Shown piece after piece: positions 9,159 to 19,848 of a stretch of DNA of 64,000 bases. Numbering within the stretch: the first letter of the stretch is position 1; each line of letters starts with the position of its first letter. Location of the stretch: the NCBI GenBank assembly GCA_963402885.1, contig OY727093.1, positions 20,893,409 to 20,957,408 of the forward strand, read 5' to 3'. Below the pieces are notes generated by a model, which was not told the DNA's origin, did no database searches, and was given only the letters and a program-made list of their open reading frames with translations. The stretch is from Antedon bifida. Taxonomy: Eukaryota > Echinodermata > Crinoidea > Comatulida > Antedonidae. The translations under genes were made by a program, and so were the position numbers.

Positions 9159-10916
9159 TTATGGCCATTGCATCTCACAATCACTCAAGAATTCAGGACC
9201 TCGCCACCAAAGTTCATTCTGCTGCAACTCTATAACAGTACACCCTCGCGAAGCCACATCCGCAGGGTTTAATTTAGTGGGTATATATCTCCATTGACTA
9301 GGATTTGTTTGACCTTGTATTTCACCAATTCGATTCGCAACGAACGGCTTAAAATCTCTACTATGACCTCGAATCCACCACAATACATTCATACTGTCAC
9401 CCCAAAATTTCACTTCCTTTAGTTGACATTGTAACGGATTTACAACAGATTTCGCAAGCTTTAAACCTAACATAGCTGCCATCAACTCAAGTCTCGGGAT
9501 ACTCATGGATTTAAGAGGAGCTACTTTCGTTTTGGATGCAACTAATCTTACATTTCTTTTTTTAACATCGTTATCATTCTGTGACACTGAATACACAACC
9601 ACCGCATAAGCATCATTTGACGCGTCAACAAATGTATGCAACTCTTGATTCTCGCGCTCACCTGGGTTTATACACCTTTCTATTTCTATATCTTTTAATT
9701 CGCCCAAATTTGCTTTCCATCGTTCTAATTTCTGACCTACATCAGGGGGTAACTCTTCATCCCAGTCTAATCCATTTGCCCAAATCTCCTGCATAATTAT
9801 CTTGCCTGCAACTACTACAGGAGCCAAAATCCCTAGTGGATCAAATATAGAAGCGATTCTACTCAAAGCTAATCTCTTGGTTAACTTACAGACATTAGAA
9901 GGACCAGAACCTCCTTGAAACTTAAATGTATCTTCCTCGGCTTTCCATATTAAACCTAAGGTTTTTGCAGAAGGTAACTCGTTCCCACTTAATTTGATTT
10001 CTTTAGCTCTATCTACTTCTGGTATTTTTTCCAGTACCGCTTTTGAATTTGAAACCCATTTTCTAGCACTCATACCCGCGCTTCCCCATAATTCTTTAAG
10101 CTCTCTATATAACTCTACTGCCTCTTGCTCATTTTTAACCGAGGTCATGGTATCATCCATGTAGGTAGAGTCTAAAACAGCCTGTGCTGCTAGAGGATAC
10201 TCTTTAGAATTTTTTCGTGCATGTTCCTGAGTTACAAATTGAGCTAAGAATGGTGCAACATTAAGACCAAACACTAGTCGATTGAACTCATAAATTTCTG
10301 GCATCCGCTCTGTGTCTAAATCTCGCCACAAAAACCTAAGCATTTTCCTATCTTCTGGTTGCACTCCAATCTGGAGATACATTTCTGCAATATCGCAAAT
10401 AATCGCTACCTTTTCCTTTCTAAATCTTAATAACACATCGAATAAATCGTTCTGCAATTTAGGCCCTGGATAGATCATATCATTCAAACATCTTCCCCCA
10501 TAACGCGCCGCGGCGTCAAACACTAACCTAACTTTCGTTGTTTCCCTATCGGGTTTAACTACTGGGAAATGTGGTAGAAACCATTGATTTAGTTCTGTTA
10601 GGGATTGGTCTATTTTTCTGACATAGCCTTTGGATCTGTAATTATCTAAAACGTTCTGATAATTATCGCCTAACATCTTGTCTCTAGTTAATTTTCTTTC
10701 TAGACACTCTAATCTCTTAAAGGCCATCTCATAATTGTTATCCATATTTAATCCTTCTTCCCGCCACGGAATATTCACACTGTATCGCCCATCAACAGCT
10801 GTCAATGACTCTGACACTTTTTGAATCACTCTTTCATCTTCAGCTTTATATATTTTCAAATCACTTACTCCATAACTATCTACTTCCCAAAACTTCCTCA
10901 TCATTACTTCGTTCAC
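9159..10916 (-). CDS. BEL/Pao reverse transcriptase and RNase H
   Basis: The 585-codon frame holds the RT (fingers with V-R-L-V-F-D-A-A-A-R, catalytic Y-M-D-D near residue 250) and RNase H (T-F-V-D-A-S-N-D-A-Y near residue 430, later W-G-D-S-M-N-V-L). It copies the element RNA into DNA in cytoplasmic particles. The first 41 bp overlap the Gag-protease frame in a different register. BEL elements usually encode one Gag-Pol frame, so this may be a one-base lesion or, less likely, programmed +1 frameshifting. The Met at 10916 is only the first in-frame one. Confidence 0.94.
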   Translation of the reverse strand: MNEVMMRKFWEVDSYGVSDLKIYKAEDERVIQKVSESLTAVDGRYSVNIPWREEGLNMDNNYEMAFKRLECLERKLTRDKMLGDNYQNVLDNYRSKGYVRKIDQSLTELNQWFLPHFPVVKPDRETTKVRLVFDAAARYGGRCLNDMIYPGPKLQNDLFDVLLRFRKEKVAIICDIAEMYLQIGVQPEDRKMLRFLWRDLDTERMPEIYEFNRLVFGLNVAPFLAQFVTQEHARKNSKEYPLAAQAVLDSTYMDDTMTSVKNEQEAVELYRELKELWGSAGMSARKWVSNSKAVLEKIPEVDRAKEIKLSGNELPSAKTLGLIWKAEEDTFKFQGGSGPSNVCKLTKRLALSRIASIFDPLGILAPVVVAGKIIMQEIWANGLDWDEELPPDVGQKLERWKANLGELKDIEIERCINPGERENQELHTFVDASNDAYAVVVYSVSQNDNDVKKRNVRLVASKTKVAPLKSMSIPRLELMAAMLGLKLAKSVVNPLQCQLKEVKFWGDSMNVLWWIRGHSRDFKPFVANRIGEIQGQTNPSQWRYIPTKLNPADVASRGCTVIELQQNELWWRGPEFLSDCEMQWP

Positions 10917-12951
10917 TACTGGTTTTGTAAGTATTCACATGTAGTGATGTTGTTCGCCAACTTCTACTCAAAGGACCAACACACGTCCAACCTAACGGTG
11001 TTCTTCTCGCAACAGGTTCTCCGGGACCCCCACATTTCTCTTCTAATGCTGTATGCAACTCTGGACAATCCACTCCAATCAGTAAATCTATCTCTTTTCT
11101 CTGACTACTTATCACAGGAAATTCTATGTCTCTCAAATGATCCCAATCCTTACTAACACTACTCCAATCTGACGCTTCTAGTCTACCAGTAACATCACTT
11201 ATAGTCACTGCATTCACTTTAAATTTCTTAGATCCATCCAACGGTAATACAAATATCTCAACTGGCTTAGTCACAAATCTTTCCTCCTTACCACTTAACA
11301 AGCTCACAACCATCTCTTCTGTTACTCCACTGAGACCCAACTCTCCACATAACTCTTCATTAACATATGTCTGAGTACTACCATCATCTAATAATGCATT
11401 CACCTCTATTCTTTTCTTTCCATTACTAACTATGATTGGTATGGTTCGCAAAGCAATAGATTGGTTTTTACTTAACAATGTAGTGTTTGTCCCTGTTTCT
11501 GTTTTAGTTACTTTACGCTCCCCTTCCCTGGCAACTCCTACCTCTACAGTTTCAAAATTACTTTCCTTTTTTACTTTTTCTCTATGTAACAACCTATTAT
11601 GGTCACTCTTACATCCATTTATACCACAGGACATAACCCGTTTACAATCAACTGCCCTATGTTTACATAGACACTTAAAGCACAATTTTTCTTGGCTAGC
11701 AATATTCCATCTCTCATTGATGGATAGTTGTCTGAATTTTACACATTCCCATAACCTATGGTTTTTCTTACAACATACACATGTGAACAAAGGTGATTCA
11801 CTAGGCTTTTCCCCTGTGGGTGTACAACTATGACTGTAAGCCTTTTTTCCTCTAAAATCTGTGTTTACTACTCGAAATTTACTACTCTTATTTTCATTAG
11901 CTGTAGTGCTAATATTTCTTCCAAATATATTGCTGTTTACTGCAGCTTGACTCTCTACAAATTTTAACATATCCAAGAAACTTGGTTCCCTTTCACTAAG
12001 TATTGATTGTGCAGCATTAGCCCATTTAGCTTGCATAAATCTAGGTAATAGCCCTTGAATTTTTAATAGGTTGGAGGTACTGTTTAAATCATTTGTGTAC
12101 CCCATTTTTGTTAGTGTTAGTTGACATTTTTTCATGTCACTGACTAGTCCCCATAACTCTTCATGGTTTCCTGCATTAATCTCTTTTCTGTTGGTTAACT
12201 TAAGCATCAATGAGTTTAAAACTAGATGGGGCTGCCCAAACTGCCTTTTAAGAATCTCTAAAGCCTGCTTATAACCTTCTTCTCCTAATAGAGGACAACT
12301 TACTATACTTTCCTTTGCCTTATTTTTACATAACTGTAGAAGGTATTGTAATTTTGCATTATCTGATGTTAACTTACTTGCTACATTTATCTCAAAATTT
12401 TGTACAAAAGCCCAATAGTTTCCCGGATCCCCATGGAATTCTATCACTTCCGCTTTTGGAAGTTCTAGGGCTAATTTGAATGCGGCCATAGCATCCATAT
12501 CATTACTGTTAACCTTATTATTACCATCTTTCTCTCCCTGATCAACGTTTTCACTGTCCTCTTCTACCATAACTCTGTCAGTCTCTTCTGTCACTGTTCC
12601 CCTGACTGGCGGCTCCAGCACCCTCTTAGTCTCATGTATCACCTCTAGAAAATCCCTTTGGCAATCTTGCATCCACTTCTCCGCTTCCTCAAATTGTTCT
12701 TCATCTTCCAAATTTATCATTTCCACAATCTGCTCGTGAGCCCTCTCTACTGCTTCAAATACCTCGTTTGCTTTCTTTAATAAGTTCTGTATTAACTCAA
12801 AGTCCCTCTCTAGTTCCTCCTTCTGACACAAAACATTTATTGTGTTTGTAATCCTTGTTAACTGTCCTTTTCTATTTCTTCGTAGTATTTTTATATCTTT
12901 TTTTCGTTTCTCCATGTCTTCCATTTTGTTTGACTTTTCGCTTAGAAGCAT
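10876..12951 (-). CDS. BEL/Pao Gag and aspartic protease
   Basis: The 691-codon frame starts 175 bp inside the 5' LTR. An N-terminal charged coiled region is followed by the Pao-type Gag domain (F-H-G-D-P-G-N-Y-W near residue 170, then the K-L-Q-Y-L-L-x-L segment). Cys-rich zinc-binding clusters lie at about 395-460, and the protease has active-site L-L-D-D-G-S near 520-525. The DDGS variant is common in BEL proteases. The N-terminal part of the polyprotein forms particles and the protease matures it. There are no stops across the whole length. Confidence 0.93.
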   Translation of the reverse strand: MLLSEKSNKMEDMEKRKKDIKILRRNRKGQLTRITNTINVLCQKEELERDFELIQNLLKKANEVFEAVERAHEQIVEMINLEDEEQFEEAEKWMQDCQRDFLEVIHETKRVLEPPVRGTVTEETDRVMVEEDSENVDQGEKDGNNKVNSNDMDAMAAFKLALELPKAEVIEFHGDPGNYWAFVQNFEINVASKLTSDNAKLQYLLQLCKNKAKESIVSCPLLGEEGYKQALEILKRQFGQPHLVLNSLMLKLTNRKEINAGNHEELWGLVSDMKKCQLTLTKMGYTNDLNSTSNLLKIQGLLPRFMQAKWANAAQSILSEREPSFLDMLKFVESQAAVNSNIFGRNISTTANENKSSKFRVVNTDFRGKKAYSHSCTPTGEKPSESPLFTCVCCKKNHRLWECVKFRQLSINERWNIASQEKLCFKCLCKHRAVDCKRVMSCGINGCKSDHNRLLHREKVKKESNFETVEVGVAREGERKVTKTETGTNTTLLSKNQSIALRTIPIIVSNGKKRIEVNALLDDGSTQTYVNEELCGELGLSGVTEEMVVSLLSGKEERFVTKPVEIFVLPLDGSKKFKVNAVTISDVTGRLEASDWSSVSKDWDHLRDIEFPVISSQRKEIDLLIGVDCPELHTALEEKCGGPGEPVARRTPLGWTCVGPLSRSWRTTSLHVNTYKTSSERSNDEEVLGSR

Positions 12952-13016
12952 GCACTGTACTCACGTGTATGTGTGACGTTCGCTCTCTAGCTAGAAGCAT
13001 GCACTTTACTCACGTG
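12943..13016 (-). repeat. 50-bp tandem duplication in the BEL 5' untranslated region
   Basis: AGAAGCATGCACT followed by (G/T)TACTCACGTG occurs at about 12943-12966 and again 50 bp later, just upstream of the Gag start. It overlaps the first codons of the Gag frame on its lower side. Whether it affects translation cannot be told. Confidence 0.7.
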
Positions 13017-13104
13017 CTCCGTTGCAACTAACTATAGGCTCACAACTTTCAGCCTAAAAATGTTGGTTCTTTAAAGTTTAATCTGTTTAAATTGGTCTAT
13101 CTAA

Positions 13105-13120
13105 CCTCGCTCTGCTACCA
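13105..13120 (-). promoter_or_regulatory. Primer binding site of the BEL/Pao element
   Basis: Six bases inside the 5' LTR the minus strand reads TGGTAGCAGAGCGAGG. It begins with the TGG that pairs with a tRNA 3' CCA. I do not identify the priming tRNA. Confidence 0.7.
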
Positions 13121-13126
13121 TTTTCT

Positions 13127-13321
13127 TGTACTGAAGAAAGGCCCATAAATAATATATACACATACGCAAGAACTTTCTTATTTTTATTATCTTTTATTTT
13201 TCACACTTCTTACTAACCACGCTGTCGGTATTATCATTCTTTTTATCTATGACACGCCAAAACGGCCTTTTGCACACTATACAATAGCGCCCTCATTATT
13301 CTTTTGTTGTTCTTCAGAACA
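13127..13321 (-). repeat. BEL/Pao 5' LTR
   Basis: This copy has the same length and apparently the same sequence as the LTR at 7011-7205. LTRs are identical at insertion, so the element is recent. The promoter must lie in here, but I cannot place a TATA box with confidence. Confidence 0.96.
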
Positions 13322-14693
13322 GTGACGTCATTTATACGCCATTTTGTGAAATCACATTATCAATCATATCTCCATAATTCATTATCACATATTAATGAAA
13401 TTCACTACACGTAAACTTCAGGTCAAGGGTAAAAATATTAGCAAATAAGAACTTGCGCGTTTCAAGGACATAAGCGTGAAATCACGTGTTAAAAATTTAA
13501 AAAGCTCAAAATTAAGTTTTGATCAATTTAGGGCATGAATTAGGCCATTTGTGTGTTTCAAAAAATTACTGCGCAAAAACACGTTTTTGCACACGCGAAT
13601 CTTAGAAAGCGTAAAAAATAAAATGTGATGTATAAATCATATTCTACTCACAATTCTTAGTACATTCACCGAGTCCATTCTGACTTAAAATAGTGCTATA
13701 CGAGCACGTTAAAAATGACAAAATGCGCACATTAATTGTACAAAAGTGCTAAAAATGGTAAAAAATAAGACCTTTTTAAAATGAATATAACTCTTCAGAA
13801 TGGAAGGTGACCCCCAATTTTTTTAACTTATTATGGAAGCTACTGAGTTGTAGAGATGAATTCATGTACACATTTGACGTACAAAATTGTGTGACGTCAT
13901 CAAATGGCCACTTGAATTTAAAAATTAGGATTTTTTATCTTTTTTTGTGGATTATCACATTCAATAGAGCGTATCTCCGTTATTTGAGCCCGATTTTCAC
14001 TCAGATTTCAGTATGTGCTTGCTATATTAATTATCTTTATCATGAGTTGCCATCATTTTATTTTGATGGCGTCATCACGCGTAAAAACTTGAATAACGTA
14101 GGTTGTGTAATTTGACCTTCACCGTAAATTTGAATATCTCACAGCTTTTAAGAATTAAAGGTGACCTTGATGATTATAATTGGTTATGAAAGCTGATGAA
14201 ATGTAGATATGAATTCATATAAAAGTTAAGTCTATCGGATGTTGTGACATTATGATATGGCCAGTTGAAGTTAAAAAGTAGTTTTTTTATCTCTTTCATA
14301 AAAGTTATACAAATTTCAAAGAGCGTTCACCGCGCTTCTACGTGCCAAATTTTCTTCCAATTGTTATATTTTATTGCTTAATTCATTGTCTTTCGATCTT
14401 GTTATCCACAAGTTTATTTTGATAATGTCATCATACCAAAAAAATTAGAACATGATGTGTGTCTGTAATTTCACCAATGCTACACTGTATATAGATATAC
14501 AGTATATACTGTACATAATGTATATGGCATATAATAGGCACAACTCAGCACTATAAGCGTATATAATAGGATGGCATACATCAACATTTTCCGATCGTAT
14601 GTTAACATACGTGCATGTTTAAAAATATTAATGTCAATAAAAATGATAAAAATGATCACCTATAATTCGTCAAAGTGACGAATTAAATTCTAG
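13322..14693 (+). mobile_element. Family B Helentron body, right part
   Basis: This continues the copy interrupted at 7010. It starts within a TGACGTCA site that the BEL insertion duplicated. It contains the long-T AT-rich body, TGACGTCA-type sites at about 13891, 14068, 14245 and 14425 (the last three degenerate), and the terminal block ATGATCACCT, hairpin, CTAG ending at 14693. It is non-coding, and the short frame at 13807-14115 is chance. Confidence 0.82.
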
Positions 14694-14912
14694 TTCTAAC
14701 TTTTTGTTTTCGGCTTCAGCCTCAAACTTCATTCGGAAATATTCAAGCATCATATCTTTAGGCATACCGCCTAGTAATTCGGGCAAATCAATATCCCTAG
14801 CCATTTTATCATACATTTTATTAACTTGGTCAACCTCTTCTTGGTTAACCATATCTCTTCTAGTATCTTTTTCTGACATGGTCTTATTTTTACCAGATCT
14901 TAAAGTTGTCAT
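14694..14912 (-). pseudogene. Retroelement Gag, N-terminal part
   Basis: The minus-strand frame starts at an ATG at 14910-14912 and encodes a charged N-terminus with an M-P-K-D-M-M-L-E-Y-F helix running into a Glu/Lys-rich coiled coil. At 14694 it meets the 3' end of the 12.2-kb Helentron-like element. The coiled coil resumes in register at 2493. This is the 5' half of the Gag gene described at 1570-2493. Confidence 0.8.
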
Positions 14913-15177
14913 ATCATTTGTTAACTTATGTATACAAAATATGTTATAAAAGTATTTTTATTACCTTGATTCCATTCGGATCTGTAAAAATATGAAATCC
15001 ACATAAAATTTTAAATGCAATACAATAAAAGAAATTAATTTACTTCAGAGTCACAAACAACGTTCCTTTCAAAATACAAACTCCAAAATGCAATATCCAA
15101 AAGCAAAGTACAAATCACAAAATAATCATTCCAAGTTCGCTCCGTACAAAAAATTAATTTCGGAAAAAATAGTTTAC
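14913..15177 (-). other. Presumed 5' leader/LTR of the Gag element (inner part)
   Basis: This AT-rich sequence lies directly upstream of the Gag start on the minus strand. By position it should be the leader and part of the LTR. It continues at 21498 on the other side of the LINE. I could not find the partner LTR in the window, so the boundaries are guesses. Confidence 0.4.
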
Positions 15178-15189
15178 AAAGTCAACTTT
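15178..15189. repeat. Target-site duplication of the Tx1-type LINE (left copy)
   Basis: AAAGTCAACTTT occurs here and again at 21486-21497. Its last bases merge with the T-run at 15187-15198 that is the LINE's poly(A) tail read on the plus strand. Confidence 0.85.
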
Positions 15190-16068
15190 TTTTTTTTTGT
15201 CTTGTGTGGGGTCTTCCCACTTTTATTATAATTCTCAGATTTATATGTATATATATTATATATAAAATAAAGGTACATTGTAACAATTAATTATTTGTAT
15301 GAATATTTCTCTTTCTATTGTATATTACTAAGATTGTTACAAGTTAAAAAGTAGTTAAAAAGTAGGCATATTTACATAAAAAGATGATTTCAATATAATA
15401 ACCATGCTTTCATTTACAATTTTAAAAAGATGTTAATTAAAATGTAAAGATAAAACATGGTAATAAAAGTCTATGAACTGTCATTAAAAACGTACTTATA
15501 AAATCTTGTTCATGTTCGGGTAGAGAGGCTATAAACTCAGAGGAGGAATATAAAATATCCTCCCTTTTCACCAAGACAAAAAGGATGAGATGAAAAAAGA
15601 GGAATGCAAAAGTTTGAAAACTAGATAAGGATGATAGAATGGAATGATATATTTTAATGAAAACCGTAAGGTTAGAGTCCATACACCGTGCAAGTCCAAG
15701 ATGTCATTTTGGCTCTGTGCGTATGTGAGACGCTTTATACCCGATGTCATCTTATTATAATACTACTTCTACTTCTGTATACAATTTGTAATTGGAAAAT
15801 AAACAAAAAATATTGCATTTTAGAAAATATGAAAAACCACTTTATACAAATTATATTCATGCTATCAATTGTAGCAGAGTTTCCTTTTTTGCAGCCCATT
15901 TACGTTGTGCCTTAATGAAGTTACACATATGTTCATTTTCTATTAGATTTTTAACTTCAGCAGTGAAAAGAATCCAGATCTTTTTTTTATCATCTTTATC
16001 TTTTCTTCCAGCATTGGATATTATGTGTACCTTGTATATACAAAATAAAAACATAGAAATCAATTCAT

Positions 16069-16925
16069 TTACAATATTGTTTTTTGTTCCTGTAACAATT
16101 TTAAACCATGTAATATTATCTTCAGCAATGGAAAGCAATTAGCCAGCACACCTTTAAATTTGTGCCATGTCCATTGAATGGCATTGCATTCAAACAGCAT
16201 GTGCTGTTCACTTTCTATCTGATTTATACAATTGTCACATAAATTATTTTCTGCCAAATTCCATAATTTTAATCTTTTTTTACACGGTAATATTCGATGT
16301 AAGAGTTTAAAGTTGAATTGAGCAACTTTAACTATATGTTTCATCTTGTATACCTTATAATACCATACTTTATTCCAATCTATTTCTACGTTATTTAGCT
16401 CACATTCCCATTTTCTTTGAGAACCTGGTTCAGTGGAACTTTTGTTTATAAAATATTTATAGTAGATAGATCCTTTAATGTTCTTATGCAACAATGAATC
16501 ATTATTACCTACATCTTGATTATTTGTATTGTCTTTTCTAATAATTTCTTTCCACCCATTTGGTATGGCATTCATAAGCTGTAAGTGTTCAATTAAACCG
16601 TTATGTTTTTTATACAAATTTGAGATTATTTCACCTGCAGTACATACTCTATCATTTATAAATATGTCACCAATTATTTTATAATCAGAATATAACCATG
16701 ATTTGAAGTACAATGATTTATTGTTAGATAGTATAAACTTATTTTCCCATAATTGTTGATTTTTTATTTCTATTAAAGTTGTTGGTTCTGAATACACAAT
16801 ATTATTAAATTTTACAACAGCATTACTCATGTTCTTGTAGAATGTAGGCATATCTCTCAAGTTAGCATGATCATGTACATTAGGTTTAGTACTTTTTATT
16901 GTATATTCATTTGGGTGAAGGAAAT
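16069..16925 (-). pseudogene. LINE ORF2, C-terminal part (out of frame)
   Basis: The ORF2 protein resumes here in another register after a one-base shift near 16925 and runs to the natural stop at 16069. It contains the C-terminal Cys/His cluster C-D-N-C ... H-M-L-F-E-C typical of L1-type ORF2 proteins, followed by W-x-W-H-K-F. Upstream of the first Met at 16860 the same register stays open back to the shift. Confidence 0.85.
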
Positions 16926-19658
16926 ATTTTGGTATGCATTTCCATTACCTGGATCTGGACTTAACAGTCGCTTGACCCAATTCAGTTTAAGTGATTCAAC
17001 CACAGAGCTAATATCTGGCATGTTTAAACCACCTTCCTTAATATTTTTAATTAAGGTTATTCTCTTTATCTTTTCTCTTCTAGTTCCCCATAGGAACGTA
17101 TATAGTAGTTTTTCTATTTGTTTAACTATATCTTTGGGAACATCAATTATACTTGCGTTATATATAAACTTAGACAATGCAAGTGTTTTAATAATAGTTA
17201 TTTTACCAAAAAATGTAAGATTCCTTCTTTTCCATAAATTTAATACGTTTTCTAGATTGGTAATTTTTTTGTCCCAGTTTCTCTTTTCACATAAATGCTT
17301 ATTGTAACCTACATGGATTCCTAAAAATTTAACAGGTTCACTAGTCCATGTAATATCTAATGGTCTTGAAACACTATTTTCGTTTACACCAATCCACATA
17401 CCATTTGTCTTTTTTCTATTTAATGTTAACCCTGAAACACTACAAAAAGACTCAATCTCATTAAAGAAATATTTTAAACTACCTTCGTCATGTGAAAAAA
17501 TTACGGTGTCATCCGCTAATTGAGCAATTTTAACGATATTATCATCATCGTCATTGCTATTAGGTAACGTAATTCCTATACATTTAGAATTATTTCTGAT
17601 ATTTACTGCCATTATTTCTGATACCAGAATAAATAGCAAAGCAGATAATTGGCAGCCTTGCCTCACACCACACTCCATTTTAAACTTTTCTGACAACCAT
17701 CCGTTGTTTACTATGACACATTCTGTTTCTTTATACATAACCTTTATCCATTTTATAAATGAATTTCCAAAACCAAAGAGTTTTAAAACCTTAAACAGTA
17801 GTATTCTGTCTATTGAGTCGAAAGCTTTCGCATAATCAAGAAAAACAATAGCACCTGTCATACATTTTGCTTTTGTGTAGTCTAGTATGTCATTTACCAG
17901 TCTTACATTTTCTCCTCCAAACCTTTTCTTAATATAACCTTTTTGATCTTGATTTATAATGGAACCTATAACATTGTGTAACCTATTAGCTAGAATGTGA
18001 GCAAATATTTTATAATCCACATTAAGTAGTGTTATTGGTCTCCAATTGTTTAGGTTTTCCCTCTGTCCATTTTTGTATAAAAGATTAATAATACCTCTTC
18101 TTTGTGTTGTTGATAACATGCCTTTAACAAAGCTATAATTCAATGAATCACACAATAAATATTTTACATTCTCCCAAAATGTACGATAAAATTCTACACT
18201 TAATCCATCAATACCAGGACTCTTATTTGTTTTCATTTTAAAAATCGTTTTTGTGCATTCGTCGACTGTTACAAGACCTTCACATTTTATTACATCTTCT
18301 TCTAACAACGTTTTTAATTTTGTGTGCTTTAGATATTTGTTCATATCGTTTAGAGGTATTTCTTTATTAGAGTATATGTTTTTATAAAATAGAACTTCTT
18401 CTTTAAGAATTTCATCATTGTTAGATGTATATTTTCCATTACTTTTTAAAACAGATTTAATGTGTTTTCTTTTAGCATTATTCTTTTCTAACCCTAAGAA
18501 GAATTTATTATTTTCTTCTCCTTTTTCAAACCAATCAATTCTGGATCTGACAATTGCACCTTTTGCTTCAACTAAATATATGCTCTCTAAGTCATTCCTT
18601 TTTGTAATTAATTGTTTTTCGATTCTTTCATCGTATACTTGATTAAGCTTTTGTGTAAGCTCGTTGACTTCTTTTATTAAGCTTACTTTATCCAAATTTC
18701 TTTCCATTTTCTTTTTTTTACAAAATTTTACAGAACATTCTTTTATTTTTACTTTAAGTAATTCCCAGAGCACGTCTGGTCTCAGATTGTTTTCATTTTT
18801 TTTTGTATTTTCAATTATTCCTTTTATTTTTCGGACGTATTCTTTATCATTTAGAACACTATTGTTGATTTTCCATACTCCTGGACCTCTTTTTTCTTGA
18901 TGTTGATCATTGGATATTTTTAGTGATATGGCCTGATGATCTGAGCATATCGAAGGTCTAATGTCTGTAGACAAAACATCGCCATTTTTATTGAGGGAAC
19001 TCGATATGCACCAAAAATTGAGTCTTCTATATGTATTTGTCCTTCTCCATGTAAACTGGGTTTTATTTTTATTGTTATGTCTCCATATATCGATTAAGTT
19101 ATGTTTAGTCATACATTTTTTTAAAGCAGATGGTGAACTGTCATATAGATTTACACTATTTTTTTGATCCAACTTTCTATCTAAGATACAATTCATATCT
19201 CCTCCAATAATTATGAATTCGTCATTGGTAATACTTAAGTTATCAATCTTTCTTTCTAATTTATTAAAAAAGAGATACCTTTCTTTGTAATTGTTGGGTG
19301 CATATATGTTAAAGAAGTAAAACATTTTATCATTGTATTTTACTCTAAGGATGGTCAGTCTACCCTCATCATCACTATATTTGCACTCAATATCGTTGGG
19401 GTCAAACCCTGATTTAAAAAATATTGAGACACCTCTACTTTTCGTCGTTCCAAAACTATGATACGATGCGCCTTTCCACAACGTCTTATTATAATTTACA
19501 ACATTTTTATCAAGATGCGTTTCTTGTAGAAAAACAATGTCGAACTTTTGGTCATCTAACCAATTGAATATCTTCTTCCTTTTATACTTTTCTCTAATAC
19601 CTCTAACATTTAGAGATATTAAATGTAGAGAATTATTTATATTTTTTTGTTTTTTCAT
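16896..19658 (-). CDS. LINE ORF2: AP endonuclease and reverse transcriptase
   Basis: The 920-codon frame begins with the endonuclease (L-N-V-R-G, Q-E-T-H, G-G-D-M-N, S-D-H-Q-A). It continues with the RT fingers and palm, including G-I-D-G-L-S-V-E-F-Y, F-L-D-Y-A-K-A-F-D-S and the catalytic L-A-D-D near residue 712. The protein nicks target DNA and copies the LINE RNA there. It ends early by the frameshift near 16925 and the remainder is at 16069-16925. The start lies 190 bp after the ORF1 stop. Confidence 0.93.
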   Translation of the reverse strand: MKKQKNINNSLHLISLNVRGIREKYKRKKIFNWLDDQKFDIVFLQETHLDKNVVNYNKTLWKGASYHSFGTTKSRGVSIFFKSGFDPNDIECKYSDDEGRLTILRVKYNDKMFYFFNIYAPNNYKERYLFFNKLERKIDNLSITNDEFIIIGGDMNCILDRKLDQKNSVNLYDSSPSALKKCMTKHNLIDIWRHNNKNKTQFTWRRTNTYRRLNFWCISSSLNKNGDVLSTDIRPSICSDHQAISLKISNDQHQEKRGPGVWKINNSVLNDKEYVRKIKGIIENTKKNENNLRPDVLWELLKVKIKECSVKFCKKKKMERNLDKVSLIKEVNELTQKLNQVYDERIEKQLITKRNDLESIYLVEAKGAIVRSRIDWFEKGEENNKFFLGLEKNNAKRKHIKSVLKSNGKYTSNNDEILKEEVLFYKNIYSNKEIPLNDMNKYLKHTKLKTLLEEDVIKCEGLVTVDECTKTIFKMKTNKSPGIDGLSVEFYRTFWENVKYLLCDSLNYSFVKGMLSTTQRRGIINLLYKNGQRENLNNWRPITLLNVDYKIFAHILANRLHNVIGSIINQDQKGYIKKRFGGENVRLVNDILDYTKAKCMTGAIVFLDYAKAFDSIDRILLFKVLKLFGFGNSFIKWIKVMYKETECVIVNNGWLSEKFKMECGVRQGCQLSALLFILVSEIMAVNIRNNSKCIGITLPNSNDDDDNIVKIAQLADDTVIFSHDEGSLKYFFNEIESFCSVSGLTLNRKKTNGMWIGVNENSVSRPLDITWTSEPVKFLGIHVGYNKHLCEKRNWDKKITNLENVLNLWKRRNLTFFGKITIIKTLALSKFIYNASIIDVPKDIVKQIEKLLYTFLWGTRREKIKRITLIKNIKEGGLNMPDISSVVESLKLNWVKRLLSPDPGNGNAYQNISFTQMNIQ

Positions 19659-19848
19659 TCAATATATATGTATATATACAGAATACCTCCTTATATACCC
19701 ATTGGATGACCAAACACATATAATACAAAAAAATTAACAAACATGCGTGTGTTTCTTTTGGGGTTTTTTAAAATTATTTAATAAAATAAAAATGTTAAAG
19801 TTGAAACGATGTCAACTATATAGTATCAGTAGAACCAGACAAGCAATT

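Larger units (their letters stand above)
7011..13321 (-). mobile_element. BEL/Pao LTR retrotransposon, structurally complete
   Basis: The 6.3-kb element lies on the minus strand and is bounded by two 195-bp LTRs (TG...CA). It is flanked by the 5-bp duplication GTGAC at 7006-7010 and 13322-13326. Gag-protease, reverse transcriptase-RNase H and integrase follow in the BEL/Pao order. The coding region has one in-frame stop and two frame changes, so it is probably inactive although very young. It sits inside the family B Helentron body. Unoccupied versions of the same site occur at about 24800 and 30070. Confidence 0.96.
2494..14693 (+). mobile_element. Composite Helentron-like element, family B, 12.2 kb
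   Basis: The 5' terminus TTAGGTGATC with its own palindrome is at 2494-2529. The matching 3' terminus (ATGATCACCT, hairpin, CTAG) ends at 14693. The flanks are the two halves of one Gag gene, which confirms these as the ends of a single insertion. Most of the length is later insertions: family P copies (2530-3915, 4996-6847), an endonuclease remnant (4747-4989) and a BEL/Pao element (7011-13321). The element's own body survives as 2494-2529, 6848-7010 and 13322-14693. No helicase or Rep gene is visible, so it was mobilised in trans or lost its genes. Confidence 0.82.

Noticed and set aside
10876-10916. Programmed +1 frameshift between BEL Gag and Pol
   Set aside because: No slippery motif stands out, BEL elements usually have one frame, and two other lesions are present in this copy, so a mutation is more likely.
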